From assembly GCA_025642075.2 (NCBI GenBank), contig JAODUO010001201.1, forward strand, positions 37,501 through 101,500: a DNA stretch of 64,000 nt, written 5' to 3'. Below the pieces are notes generated by a model that was given only the letters and a program-made list of their open reading frames with translations, searched no databases and had not been told where the DNA came from. This DNA is from Ridgeia piscesae (lineage: Eukaryota; Annelida; Polychaeta; Sabellida; Siboglinidae). Made by a program: the position numbers and the translations under genes. This document shows positions 63,921 to 64,000 of the stretch, piece by piece (position 1 is the stretch's first letter; each line of letters starts with the position of its first letter).

Positions 63921-64000
63921 ACATATTGGTGTCTTCTGTTTGGTGTCATCTGTCTGGTGTCTTCTGCCTGGTGTATTCTGTCTAGTGTATTCGGTCTTGT
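63921..64000. repeat. Imperfect TCTGGTGTCTTC tandem repeat at window end
   Basis: Short 12-13-bp units also occur at 63626-63698, on the other side of the presumed LINE end. Confidence 0.6.

Overview
This is eukaryotic nuclear DNA from an invertebrate animal. Genes are split by short introns with GT-AG boundaries. The intergenic space and introns are dominated by very long microsatellites, minisatellites and dead retroelements. The gene content (tandem F-type lectin domains, a galaxin-repeat protein, a Kunitz/antistasin inhibitor, L2/CR1-like LINEs and a Penelope-like element with a GIY-YIG nuclease) suits a mollusc or another lophotrochozoan. I cannot name the species, and other invertebrates such as amphioxus are not excluded.

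Layout. 1-8.4 kb: no host gene; a 46-bp GC-rich satellite of about 62 copies (2.86-5.71 kb) and a chimeric dead LINE (6.4-8.43 kb). 8.7-21.1 kb (+): a secreted F-type-lectin (FTP) gene. Its exon 1 and a 33-nt exon build a signal peptide; four FTP domains follow, each made of two phase-1 exons. The introns hold kilobase-scale simple repeats and a LINE fragment. 21.3-28.7 kb: no recognised gene; 50-bp, about 107-bp and GTA tandem repeats. 28.7-34.1 kb (-): a complete secreted gene of 333 aa combining a Kunitz domain, an antistasin-like domain, a short Cys-rich module and 12 galaxin-type CC pairs. All exon phases fit, and the start codon appears split by intron 1 (AT|G). 35.66-39.26 kb (-): a near full-length, frameshifted LINE.

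42.8-61.8 kb (+): a tandem family of small secreted proteins (here SSP) that I do not recognise. Copy A lacks a visible exon 1. Copy B is an orphan signal-peptide exon. Copy C is intact (171 aa, 3 exons). Copy D is a pseudogene. Copies share 5' and 3' flanks and, just before exon 1, a 26-bp repeat whose monomer is itself a copy of the 3' splice site plus start codon. Between them lie a broken SGNH-hydrolase-like ORF, a Penelope-like element and LINE scraps. 61.9-64 kb: no gene; a probable LINE 3' end.

No operon-like logic links the genes. The common theme is secreted, cysteine-rich or carbohydrate-binding proteins growing by tandem duplication of exons. At three places the duplicated unit crosses a 3' splice site (14.46-14.6 kb, 42.35-43.73 kb, 53.8-55.04 kb).
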